A DNA stretch of 64,000 bases, from positions 2,108,001 to 2,172,000 of the forward strand of contig OY756139.1 in assembly GCA_963576785.1 (NCBI GenBank), written 5' to 3'. A program made the translations under genes and the position numbers. The stretch's first letter is position 1; each line of letters starts with the position of its first letter. The stretch is from Chlorophyllum brunneum. Lineage: Eukaryota > Basidiomycota > Agaricomycetes > Agaricales > Agaricaceae. Positions 10,553-21,400 of the stretch are shown in pieces. The notes under the pieces were generated by a model that saw only the letters and a list, made by a program, of their open reading frames with translations, was not told the origin of the DNA and did no database searches.

Positions 10553-11710
10553 ATGTACTTGAAGTATCTTACTGCTGTGCTCCCCTCGTTAACCCAGGCT
10601 GCTGCCATTCCAAGTGTGCTATTTCGGCGAGCAGACGCGTTTGTTGACCCCCGTACCAATGGTGGTTCCATGCTTGATGACGGTCCGTCTGAACCAAGCC
10701 CATAAAACGTTCGTACTATCTAAAACCTATGCATAGCTGGAAGTGGTGGAGGGGAGCCACTCAATGTACTTATATGTGCCTCCCGCCCTGGTCGACTTCT
10801 GTGTTCTGACTCAGTCTTTAGGTCATCATTTCGGGGCACAGCTCACCCGATGTTCTCAGTGATACGGGGATCATCAACTTCGCCAAAGCCATCGGATTGT
10901 CGGTAGACCAGTAATCCTAATCCTCCTAGAAAATGCTGACACTTGACCAACCAGCTCTACCGAATGCCTTGGGATCCACCTCGGTGCTCCCCAGTCAGCT
11001 AATCTTGGCGATGGAAATGGTCCTCAGAATCAAACGGTGATGGATCTCTCCGTGAATATTTTGATTCCACCTAATCGATTTCAAGGTTGAACTACGTCAA
11101 GATTATGGCGATCCCTCCGCTGGTACCTGCCTGGAGAGTTTGATAGGTGGGAACCACTTCCGGTCGGTCATGGCACCCTGATCGTAAAACGATCGAGGTT
11201 GATCTTTCTCCGAAGTGTCTTCAGGCAAAATGGTCTCCTCGCGCCAACGGGCGCGTTATTCTTGGCGTACGTATGGTATAGCCTATTGAACCAATGAATA
11301 ACCAAGTTTACCGCTTCCAATAGTATCTCACAAGAAGAGGTGCAACTGATGCTTCCCTTGCGGAATGCTGCCTTACAATGTCTACTTTGATAGCCCGCCA
11401 CAGAAAGTCACACCATTTCACCCGATGGTTATAACCAAGGTCCAGATGTAGCCACTCCTCAAAATTCATTGCTGACATTTGTCCTTTAGGACGTAACAAC
11501 TTCATTACCCGCGCCATTGGGGACAAATCATTCGACGGTGTGAACTACAATACCGTCGCGGTAAACATGACTGGTCTGCTCCCTGTCGGCGCAGACGGGT
11601 ATGTCATATATATACTGTTGTCTGGACAAAAAATTGATGCGCCTTTCAGGATCAATCATGGTATTGCCATTGATGGGGTTGTTACGCTCTTGACGGTGAC
11701 AACTGTTTGA
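10553..11710 (+). CDS. Small secreted conserved protein of unknown function, about ten exons
   Basis: About 215 aa, pieced together from roughly ten short exons. The first exon gives a signal peptide (MYLKYLTAVLPSLTQAAAIP). Then come SGGGEPLN, VIISGHSSPDVLSDTGIINF, AIGFSTECLGIHLG, ANLGDGNG, VELRQDYGDPSAGTCLESLI, GGNHFRQNG, TGALFLAISQEE, SHTISPDGYNQGRNNF, KSFDGVNYNTV and finally INHGIAIDGVVTLLTV before the stop. Every join is in phase using GT...AG introns of about 50-60 nt. One exon (11324-11339) is only 16 nt. The pattern recalls a protein I associate with many Agaricomycete secretomes; no function is known to me. No catalytic motif is evident. Two conserved cysteines (STECLG, GTCLES) could pair. 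No single open frame covers more than a fragment of it. Confidence 0.75.
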
Positions 11711-11913
11711 TTCTTTATGAATCCTTGGGTGATACTGCCATATACAATATACAAAAAACGGTTACATATGTTTTCTTGAACTGCTGAACCAGGCGTGAAT
11801 GGTCATGAGGCATAGTATGATATAATAATTTACAAGGTGTGTGAGAAGATGTGCTTGATCAGTGGACATAGGAAAAGAGGGGGAGAATAAGCAAGGAAAC
11901 AACCTGGAGACTC

Positions 11914-13779
11914 CTAATCCTCGTTAGGGATGGGATCAAGGTCGCAATCAGAACCTTGATCGGATATCTGCCCACATATCTCAAAACGCCGCTGATTCAA
12001 TACCCGACATTCTATCAAAGTGCGCCGCTGGACTCGTTCCAAGATAGAATCGAGCGAACGGAAGTTGCTATCGTCCTCCGCATACTTGCGATGTTTACGA
12101 CTCTGAATATGCTAAGGACCGGGCTTGAACAAACAAAAAGTCATCGAAAGGACGAGACTTCACCTCTTTAAAATCCTCGAACTTTTGCCTGCAGCTCTCA
12201 CAATAACCAGGTTTACTTCCTTCCTCACGTTTCGGGAGCTTGAGTGTATTCGTACTTTTGCTCTTCTTCAGAACCATGGACCGCTGAGGGACATCCCCTG
12301 GCGGGCCCATCACATTTGTCCGAGAGAGCTTTTCCTGTGGTAGTCTACGCATGATAACCTCCAGGCGCATTCGATCACTAAGGTTGGAGGGCATTTGCAA
12401 AATACGAGATGTACAATTGGCGGCTGAGGTAGTTCCTGTGGTGGAGGTGATGCTAACACTATTCCCCGAAGCGGCCATATATCCCATGAGACCTGAGGCT
12501 AGATATCCGGATGCGTTGGTGGATTCAGCTGCATCACCGTCGCCATCATGATCAGCCAACTGCATCAAGGGTACGTTGATGTTGCGCATGTTGTTCATGG
12601 AGACGGAACGACGGAGGTCGCCGGCCTTACGTACGAGGAGAGGGAGATCCGTTTGTTTTTCCATCAACTGCCTCCGTAGCAGTGTCTCGCAGCGGATCCT
12701 CCTCTCCTCATTCTCCTTCTCCTCAGTTTGCTGCATTCGCTCCCATCTCCTTTTCTCTCGATCGTCGAAAGGCACAAATGGTCCACGGGCATGTGGATGA
12801 CAATACAGGACAGGCCAAGGTGGTTTCTCATCATCGCCTTTCTTCAGGACGGCATATTCGTGAGCAGCAATGGTGGCGAGTTCACCGTGCATATCCTCAA
12901 CAAGGACAAAGTGACTGCCACGGTTAAAATAACGGAAGTCGTGCCTCCTCTGCGTTGGATCACGTTCACTGAGCCCGTGAATGCGCTCCGACTGCAGGAG
13001 TTTTGAGAGAGTATGAGGATTTCGCTGCTTTGGGATCGTGTTGTGGGGCGTGGCAGTGATGGAGGAAGGCTCCTCAAGGCAACGCGACAGTACACTTTCG
13101 AGCTTTGTCGTACTCCAAATTTTAATCTTGAATTTGAGAGCGTTTCCTATCAGGTCAGTTGCTTCCTGGTCATCCTGCTGACTTTACAACATCTTTAGGC
13201 AATATGTTTCCAACCGGTGACAAGACTCACCGTGACCGCACTCTGATAGGACTTTTGGAGTAGGGAGGTTTCCATGATGTCCGGGTTTTATGAATATTTT
13301 CTTTTTCTGAGCTGCCAGGTTGGCTAGGGAGAGGGCGATTGGAAATAAGATGTGTCGTCTCGCGAGAAAAGAAAAGCTCAATTTTCTGCAGCGTTCGTCA
13401 GACAAGGCAACCAAAAGATGGTGTAGCAACTCACCGCTCCAAGTTGCTGAATACGCGACCGGAAGGACTCTAGCTGGTGTCCGTTGTCCATGGCGTCGCC
13501 GTCGAGGTAGAATGACCAGCCGGGAAACGCACGGCAATACTTCTCCTTGAACTCCAGTCGCTGCTGCTCCCGTTCTGCCTTTTGCTGTTCCTTGAGCCCC
13601 GGATCGCGCTCCTTCCTAGCCGCATTTGCGGCCGGCTTATGTTTCTTGATGAGGGAGCCAGGATTGTGAGTGGCAGAGTCTGGAGATCGAGGCCGTTTGG
13701 GTAGCTGGGCGGATTTCAGGTGACAAACTGGGGACTGTGGAGGGCGAGCAGCGAGGGGCCTGCGGTTGAGCGTAGTCAT
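11914..13779 (-). CDS. DBF4: DBF4/Dfp1-type regulatory subunit of Cdc7 kinase
   Basis: Activator of the Cdc7 (DDK) kinase that fires replication origins. Motif N, a BRCT-like fold, spans FPGWSFYLDG, LESFRSRIQQLGA and, after an intron, KIELFFSRETTHLISNRPLP. Motif M follows in another exon (RYFNRGSHFVLVEDMHGEL, then KPPWPVLYCHPHARGPF). A Glu/Arg-rich coiled segment and a Ser-rich stretch lead to the C-terminal DBF4-type zinc finger. The finger is split by the last intron: CESCRQKFEDFKE is joined to HIQSRKHRKYAEDDSNF, giving C-x2-C-x9-H-x5-H. The protein ends with DSILERVQRR and an acidic tail. All three diagnostic motifs are present. It is divergent from ATG5, with 332 bp between start codons. 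Confidence 0.92.
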
Positions 13780-14111
13780 GGGTGGACAAGAAAGAGACTA
13801 GGATAGAGAAATGCTGGTGCTCGAATTTGACACGCGATGCCAGTTCAACGTGACGCGCCAAGTATATGTACGCGCATCAGCCACGTGACTCGGCCGTGAT
13901 ACTTGCTTGGCCCCACGGGAGCTGGGCAGTGGACTGTGCTTTGGTCTTAACCTGCAAAGCTTCTGCTTGCCATTTTTCATGAATACATCCTGCCTACTGA
14001 CCCAATCGAGCTTTGTGGTGGGGAAATCCCCAGGACAAGATTTACTGTTGGTGTCACGTGCACGTGCCTCAGGTCGGGGCATCGATATTTCACAGTTCGA
14101 GCTCAACGGCA
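13780..14111. promoter_or_regulatory. DBF4/ATG5 divergent promoter with three CACGTG boxes
   Basis: 332-bp shared upstream region. It contains CACGTG at 13882-13887 (flanked as CACGTGAC) and two abutting copies at 14055-14060 and 14061-14066, the first preceded by GT to give GTCACGTG. The pair lies about 46 bp before the ATG5 start codon. CACGTG is the general bHLH site; GTCACGTGAC is the animal CLEAR element. A TATA-like sequence lies near 13862. Confidence 0.55.
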
Positions 14112-15356
14112 ATGGCAGGCTACGCAACCACACGGCACCATCCTGCCCAAGGCACAGCAAAGGACAGGACTACTGACTACCATACCACTCTTTTTCGCCG
14201 CCTCACATGGGAGGGAACTGTTCCTCTCGAAATCCGTGTCGACACCAAGGAACTGCCCGCCAACTCGAATAGAGGCCTCGAGTGCTACTATGTCCAGGCT
14301 CCCCGCGTCAGTTATCTCCCTCTCCTCTTGCCAGAAGTTCGTCGGTACCTCATGGATGTTGTATTTGATGAAGCTGCCGCCGCTAATCTGAAGGAAGAGG
14401 ATTGGTGGTTCGAAACTGAAGAAGGCACACTCCTGAAATGGTGTTCATTTCTCTCCATCTAACATTGCCGACGAGATACTGAGTGCGCAATCGTAGGCAT
14501 TGGCCACTTGGCCTCATATATGACAACCATACCATATCTGCTTCAGTTCGCGCCGCCGCATCTCATCGACCCCTCTCCCAATCGTTACCACTGCGAATCA
14601 TCCTTCACTTGGTTTCCCCTCCTACGGAGAAACTTATGCTAGCACCTTCGCAGGAAGCATGCAAGCAAGCTTTTATGGGGCAGCTCAAAGAGGCCGACTT
14701 TATTCGCTGGGGTAACACCAAGCGCATCACTGGTCTCCGGAAAGCGGAACAGGACGGCATGTGGGAAAGCATCAAAGAGCGTATGTGCATCTCCGCCTTC
14801 AAGGAAACTCTCTAAAGCTTTTCCTAAGACAATTTCGATGAGTACTGGCGTATTGCGTCGAAAGTGACACCAGCTGCCGCGCCTGCGCCCTCTGTAGGAT
14901 CTCCTGGTAATCCTTCTATGCATGTCCGTCCGCCTTCCATCGACGCAGGTGGAGTCCCGGAGCGCGATAGCGCATATACTGTACGATGCGTCCCAGTCAG
15001 AATCTATCTCCCAGACGGACCATTCATTCAAGAACTGGTTCCACCGCTCCTGGAGGATGGTGAGTACCTTTATCTCACGCTCTCTCGAAGTGCTTCACTC
15101 ATAACCGCCCCGTATAGGCACCCCGCACACCCTGTACCACTTCCTGTCAATGCATCTACCTTTATTATTCCCTTCACGCTCGCTGCCACCTATACCACCT
15201 CGAGCTAGTCCAGCAACCCAAAACACCTCCGAATTGGCCTATGCTTTAGTACAAGGTGTTCTGTCACCACCAGAGGCTGAAATGGCTTGGTTAGGAGCGT
15301 GTCTTGCTGGAGCTGACGGATGGCTCAACATTTGTATTGGTGTGAATCGGAGCTGA
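14112..15356 (+). CDS. ATG5: Autophagy protein 5
   Basis: Core autophagy protein. It is conjugated to Atg12, and with Atg16 forms the complex that directs Atg8 lipidation on the growing autophagosome. Four exons; the first ends at 14440 and the second starts at 14497. Signature stretches in order: LFRRLTWEGTVPLEIRVD, SYLPLLLPEVRRYL, WHWPLGLIYD, LKEADFIRWGNTKRITGL, FDEYWRI, VPVRIYLPDGPFIQELVPPL and, at the end, GVLSPPEAEMAWLGACLAGADGWLNICIG. The Lys of GNTK (about Lys185) aligns with the Atg12 acceptor lysine. The start codon was chosen because it places LFRRLTWEG about 28 residues in; the frame stays open further upstream without homology. Confidence 0.94.
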
Positions 15357-16493
15357 TGACGATCGATAAACACTCACTTCTCTTGGCCTTTTGCTTACTC
15401 ACGTTCCTGCTCGCTCTCTTGAGTATAATCCATCTTCAACTTCATTCCATACATTGTCCTCTGTCACCACTGCAACAAAGTTTCTCAGAACGACTACCTG
15501 AAATGGTCTCTCAAGATATGGCGGGTTATGCCCAGCGAGTGTGCTTGGTTGGTGATCGTTTCCCCTATACCCTTTCAAGGTCCTCGTTCGTGGGCCGATC
15601 ACGAACCCGTGTCTATGCGCCTATTCAAGGCCCGATCCGGAACACATTAGTTACCCCATAGCAATGGTGTTGGGCGCCTTAGGCACACGTTGCGAGGAAA
15701 GGTATGGACGTAACCGACTTTGAGTGTCGTCCTTGGTCAAGAGACCGAAGAAACCTGTTAACTCGACCAGAACTTATGAATCCAATAATCAGAAGCTATT
15801 TACATGGCAGCCTGATGCTTAGCTGGTCATAGGCACATGTATGGAAGTTGAGGTGATCCTTGCCATCTCGTAGGTTCGTCACCCACAAGAGAACAAAGTC
15901 TGGAAGTAAGTGTGGTAATCGAGGAAGCATAAGTGCGAACCGAGTCATGAAAGGGCAAAAGTCTTGGTCGTAATCTTAACAACAGGACGATAAACCCACC
16001 TCATCTGTGGGAGGGGTCCTCCGGGATGATTCACCCCTGATGTGATGAATCAGGTTACGAGTCTAGCAGACAGCCGAGGAAGGCACCCCGGGAATAGTAA
16101 ATCACGATATAGAGACAAGATACGGATAAAGAAGCTTATTTGACAGAGAACGATGGCGCAGGCCGAACGAGACTTCTGAATTGAAGGCTAGGTGCATCTC
16201 ACTGGTCACCAATGTTACATAAACTACCATCGGCTCACTAGAGAGGAGAGTGGCTATAACTCAGGGCGATAAGTCCAGCATTTATAGACAGCTGCCGGAA
16301 ATGCGACGTGAAGTTGCAAGCTGCTATGATCGCAATAGCTGCACACGAGTGATATGATGATGGCGTACTGGACGCACTATTCGCGACGGACCAGACTTTG
16401 ATTGTCGAGTGATTCTGGATGGCAGAGGGTTCTACCGTATCAGTCATGGTATAATTTTATATTCTTCCTGTGAATACGGCCAGTTGTAATATT
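15357..16493. other. 1.14-kb convergent intergenic region
   Basis: Between the stop codons of ATG5 and the SPC34-like gene. Short frames exist (for example 15320-15661 on + and 16238-16447 on -), but they lack domains, convincing splice partners and a clear start context. No RNA gene, repeat or mobile element is recognised. Confidence 0.45.
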
Positions 16494-18262
16494 CTATACG
16501 TCGAACTTGACGATCTGTTCTCCCCCAGTTCTGTCAATCTTCAGCAGCCGCTTTGCGATGCATCCGTACACTATACGAGAAGTATTCGGCTGCGAATGGT
16601 TTGTGGTGACGTTGGTGCGAGAAGCCAATAAATCTTTCACCTTGCTGAGAGGCAAGGAGTGATCGGCTGGAGACGCCAACAGGCCAACCAACAACGCGGC
16701 GGTCAGGACTTGCTGGAGCGTCGGCGTATTATCACTGGCAGTCATTGAAAGGCCGTCCGAAGGGGTGACCCCTTGCATGCTCTCCAAGTAACTGCTTCAG
16801 GGACGTTAGCTTGAGACTTCCTATGGTGACTGCGCTTACATCATTTCGCGTATCGGGGGCTTGTCGCGTAGCTCAACGTTTTTGGTGGCAGCAGCAGTGA
16901 CAATGAGGTCACTCATCAAAGTCCAAACCTTTGCCTGCCCCAGAAATTATAGTACCGAATGGAGTCAAGAAGCGGGAAACACACCATAATAGCTTCTATT
17001 TCGCTAGTCATCCTGATATCCAACATTCTGCCGTGAGCCGCTTTCTCGGTCGCACCGTGGTTTGACTCCTGAGGGTCTGTGAGGGTAAGATCATCCGCCC
17101 TTGATTTTGAGCTTGGGACATCCATGTCGGAGGTGTCCTGAATTGTATTAGGAAGTGATTCTGGCGGCTGCCCACGTAAAGATGCTGGTGGATCAGGAGT
17201 GGCTTCATTATGGGCAGGATCTACAGCTTGGAACAGTCGGCGTCTGACGTCGTCCATGGGAGGATCTAGAACAGTGTGGGTGAATATGTTGGGAGTGGCC
17301 TTTAGTATCATGGGGCTTGCTGAAAACGAGATGCGACTCATGTCACCGAAATCGGCCCTTTCGTCCATTAGCAGATTGTCGCCACTGAACTTGAGGGTAC
17401 GAGTGGATGCTGCAGGAGTGTTCCAGAATTCGTCCTCCTCCACGCGTGGCTTTGAGGACGTGAGAGGTTTTTGGGTTAGACCGATGTTTTCCGCCAAATC
17501 AAGATGTGTTTTTTTCGCTTTGGCGAGTGCCAGCCGCTGCGGAAGGAGATTTTAGTAGGATGAAAGACACGAATTGGTCGGCGAACTTTGTTGGTGAGGT
17601 CAGTTAGTTTGGCTCGTAGACCGCGAATGCGTTCTTCTTCTTCTTCAAGTTGGGTTTTATAATCGGGTTCTGCAGATAAGTGTGTCTAGTGGGAATAGTG
17701 TTTGGGATGGGCTGTTGGGCGGGAGGAAAGTGCCGCGGACCTGTTCGAGCTGATACAAATCATCACTGAGGTCTTCAATGCTTTGCCTCAGTATTGGGAT
17801 CCGTTCAAGAATACCCTGAACTTGGGCCTGAGCACGAGGCATAGGCCGCACAAGCTTACTGGAAGCGGGTTTGAGTGTTACAGTGCTGACCCGCTAAGGA
17901 GGAACACACTATCTGTCCATGTATTTCGTCGCAGCCTCGGCATAGACTTCGGGGTCTGCATCCCGTCGCGATGCGTCGTCCTGGCGGGGGTTGGACTTTC
18001 GGAGAGGAGTAGCACCATGGAAATTCACCCTCTCTATCTCCAGAGGGCTCTCCTGGGCAGAAGTTCTCTGAGGTTGGACAAGAGAGAATAGGCCGAGTTC
18101 AGAAGGGTCGACGTCGCGAATGAGGTCTCCAAGGTGGTTGTTGAGGATGGCGGTGGTAAATGGACCGGTGGACAGAGGATTTGACGAGGATTTGTGGACA
18201 AGATTGGTGATATTTTTCGTGTTGCGGTTGAGAATGTCGATGTGGTCGGCCAAGGACCTCAT
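16494..18262 (-). CDS. SPC34: DASH/Dam1 complex subunit SPC34-like, with long C-terminal extension
   Basis: Outer-kinetochore microtubule-coupling protein, assigned from the N-terminal segment GPFTTAILNNHLGDLIRDVD, followed by PSELGLFSLV. This matches the Spc34 pattern of an F-x-N/T-A-I-L stretch, then L-I-R-D and an acidic turn. A helical region follows (PEVYAEAATKYMDRYKL, then PRAQAQVQGILERIPILRQS), then EQ joined to THLSAEPDYKTQLEEEEER and an LRAKLTDL coiled coil. After a further intron come RLALAKAKKTHLDLAENIGL and a disordered Ser/Pro/Thr stretch. The C-terminus (TPTLQQVLTAALLVGLLAS to the final GGEQIVKFDV) has a winged-helix-like pattern. The total is about 480 aa against 295 in yeast, and all joins are in phase. 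The start is at MRSLADHIDILN; the frame is open upstream. The end could instead belong to a second gene, but the reading frame chain argues against that. Confidence 0.68.
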
Positions 18263-18423
18263 TGAGGAGGTTGCTTGTGGGATGATCCAGGTCGCTCTGC
18301 ACCATCGGCGCTTACTCTCCTTCTCCCAATTCCTCATATCGCTCCCTGCCTTTCGACCCCATATACCCCTCCTACGTCTCCAGATCCACATTCTCGGGCT
18401 CCTCCTCACCGATTTCTCTTCCC
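18263..18423. promoter_or_regulatory. SPC34/DOCK divergent promoter
   Basis: Only 161 bp separate the two start codons, so the promoters must overlap or extend into coding sequence. It is pyrimidine-rich on the + strand toward the DOCK start. No specific site is claimed. Confidence 0.4.
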
Positions 18424-21400
18424 ATGTGGGAACCTTTGCCACTCATCGTGTATGGTTATGCTATACATCCTCTGACACCTTTCAAGCGCGAAGCACGGCT
18501 ATCTACCCGCAACAGACTTTCTACCGTAACCGAAGCATCCACCGATGACACACATTCTGTAGTCTTCAGGGATGTCGTTTCTCTCGAGGTTGGAGATGAG
18601 GTTTACGCGTTTGAGAAGTATACGCCGACCACCAAAGATTCAGCGGAGGGACCTTGGTATCGAGGGTGTGTCTGTTCCCCATGTTCTCTGCCACCCGAAC
18701 TCATCTCTATCAGCTATGTTGTTTGCACAACGCGGCGACCTCCAGTTTCTTGGTCAGAGTCTGCTTCATCCTCAAGGCCGACCAAGCTAGAAGAGCCGCA
18801 ACAAGTCTTCATCGGAATTTTCCCGGCATCCCATATATTTGTTCGCGACGAGCTACCGGATGCCGAAGGGCGTTTACCAGAACTTGCTCATTCCCTCACA
18901 GGCGGGCCTAACTTTCCCGCATCTAATGGGGAGGGATGGGAAGCCAAGGCCAGTATTGTCCTGGATCCTTCGCGCGAAGGAGGTCCAGAAACCTCAGAAG
19001 GGCAGACTTTGAAGAAACAGTTTCGAGTCCAAGCCCAAACCGACTACGTCAGTCTTTCAAGAACTACCCTCCCCATCTACCCTACCAGCATTCGCTCAAT
19101 GAGCGCACGATCCGTCAGCACCAGGTCCTCCTCCCCCTCGGGCTCTCACATCGACAAACTACTGCCTCCTCGACCATCACTCAAATCTGGTGATGACACT
19201 GCTTCAGGCGCCGACCAGCCAATTATTGATGAAATCGCATCTGCCCTGCGTGAATGGCATACCCTCATGTTCCACTACCTCGCGAGACGCGACTACATGT
19301 TATTTCATGTTGTTCGTGAACACATAGAGGCTCTACATTCTGGCCGGAGGCAACTACTCGCTCGTACGTTGAATGAAGAGGAAACCATCAACATGCGCCG
19401 AGAATGCGTCATCCGCCTTGTTTGTGGTAACCTTGTCCAAGGCTTGGATGTTATTGTTCGTCATCCTACATGGGGGGGATTGGTCAATGTGGACATTGAG
19501 AATGTGCCCGACCCAAGAAGCTGGATCAGTGCAGTGCGCATGTATGCCATGCAAACTTCTCTGGCTTATCTCAATGTCCAAGAAGAAGTAGAAATAAAGC
19601 CTTACCGTACGAGCACTGACCAGCTACTCACAGGCGCTCTACCCACCCCAGCTAATTCAGCCTTCCCTGAGTTGCCTCATTTTCACGGCCGGGGATCCCA
19701 GTCGCAAGCTGGACTTATCAAATCTCCGAGTCGACAATCCACTGCCAAGTTTTACCACGTCTTTCTCGATCTGCGCGCATTTGTAGCTTCACCATGCACT
19801 CCAGGGGAGACGGCTGAGCTCTTTTTCTCGCTGTATAAGAAACAAGGAACACAATTCGTAACTGAGGAGTTTTGTGCTATACTCAATCACAATGGCGTAC
19901 TCGCGCGTGATCCCGCAAACAGGATTCGAACCCTTTTCACGGACCTTGCGTATTCTGATATTCAAGATCCTATCTATCTTGTCTGTCGAATTGTGCGCAA
20001 CGGCTCTTTCAAGTTGGGCTTGAGTGGCGGAGTAAATGGCGTTTTGGAGAACGGGAGGCGAGGCCTCGAGACCACCAATAAGGGTGATCTAGCATGGGAC
20101 CCCAGGGCCAGTCCCAATGTGAACGGAACGCGGAATTCGACCAATGGCGATCCTGGAAGTCTCGTTAGACGTCCATTCGGCTGTGCTGTTCTGGAGCTCA
20201 CTCAATTGAGCAAGATGGCTACAGATCAAAGTGATTCCACCGCACTCAGGGAGTACACAATGCCGATTTACGTTCCGACAAACGAAGCCTCCTTTTCAAT
20301 GATCCACCAGAGTATCATCAACAATATTGCTAAAGAGTATGATAAATCACCACGGTATGTTTCCTTATGCCTCACTTCCGATCAAAAATTCATCTGTCAT
20401 CACAGAGCCGAGATGCTCGCTGTCTCCGTGAAGATCTTCCGTGGCGACGCACAGACTGTGGTTCGAGAAAACCCTTCGCTCCTTCAAGACATCCCACACA
20501 CGCTGCGACTGGGTTTTCCGGATGTTGTGTTCCCAGGCGATCCGCGCAACGAACTCTATATCAAACTCTGGTGTGGTGACTTTGGAGCTTCACACACGAG
20601 CTCGGGCAGGCTTAGCATTGGCCGTGTTCCAAATGGGAACGTCCAAATAACGACCGAAATCAAGGACCAAACCGGTCGCACGGTCGAAAATGTGATATCC
20701 CAAGGCAGCGGAGAACCACTCATGTCCCACTTTCACTCCATGGTTTTTCATCGTACTATTGAACCAACTTTTGGCGAGCTCATCAAGATTAAGTTGCCTC
20801 CAGACTCGATGCCGAACTGGCACCTCTTTTTCACCTTCAGAAATCGCAGTGGGCGCGAAAAGACCGGAAACAAAAATAACCCGGATATTCTTGATCGACC
20901 ATTTGCCTTTGCATTCCAGCCTCTCTTTCCCGATTCCAGTGCCTTCGTTGAAGACGGCAGCCACACCTTGGTCATGTATCGAGCCGATAGGCTCGGACAA
21001 ATGTCACCGGATACCTACCTGGCTGCTCCCTCTACACTCAATGTCGGTCAAAAAACAGAACAACTCGCGATTCCTTCCGAGATGCAAAAACTGGCATCCC
21101 CCCTCAGAGATAGTCTTACGATCCGGAGTTCGCTATGTTCAACCAAGTTCACGCAGAACCCTATTCTGTTTAAACTTCTCAATTGGGAGACGGTTACCGA
21201 CAAGGAAATTCTCTCCACCCTTCTCACGCGTTTCACCTTTATTGGCGAAGGAGAGATCGTCAAATTTTTGCGGGATATCTTCGACTCGTTGTTTGGAATC
21301 CTGGTGTCTCAAAATAACCAATCCGGTGAAATGGACCTGCTGGTCTTCAATGCCCTCGTCACTGTACTTGGTATCGTCCAGGATCGAAGGTTTAGTAATT

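Noticed and set aside
14013..14111. Upstream in-frame extension of ATG5
   Set aside because: Family members begin shortly before LFRRLTWEG, the extension has no homology, and it covers the CACGTG boxes.
16238..16447. 69-codon minus-strand frame near the SPC34 gene
   Set aside because: Lies downstream of the SPC34 stop, has no hydrophobic or conserved pattern, and no splice link.
19920..19940. tRNA-like B-box (GGATTCGAACCC) on the + strand
   Set aside because: Lies inside the conserved DOCK coding exon and has no A-box or cloverleaf around it.
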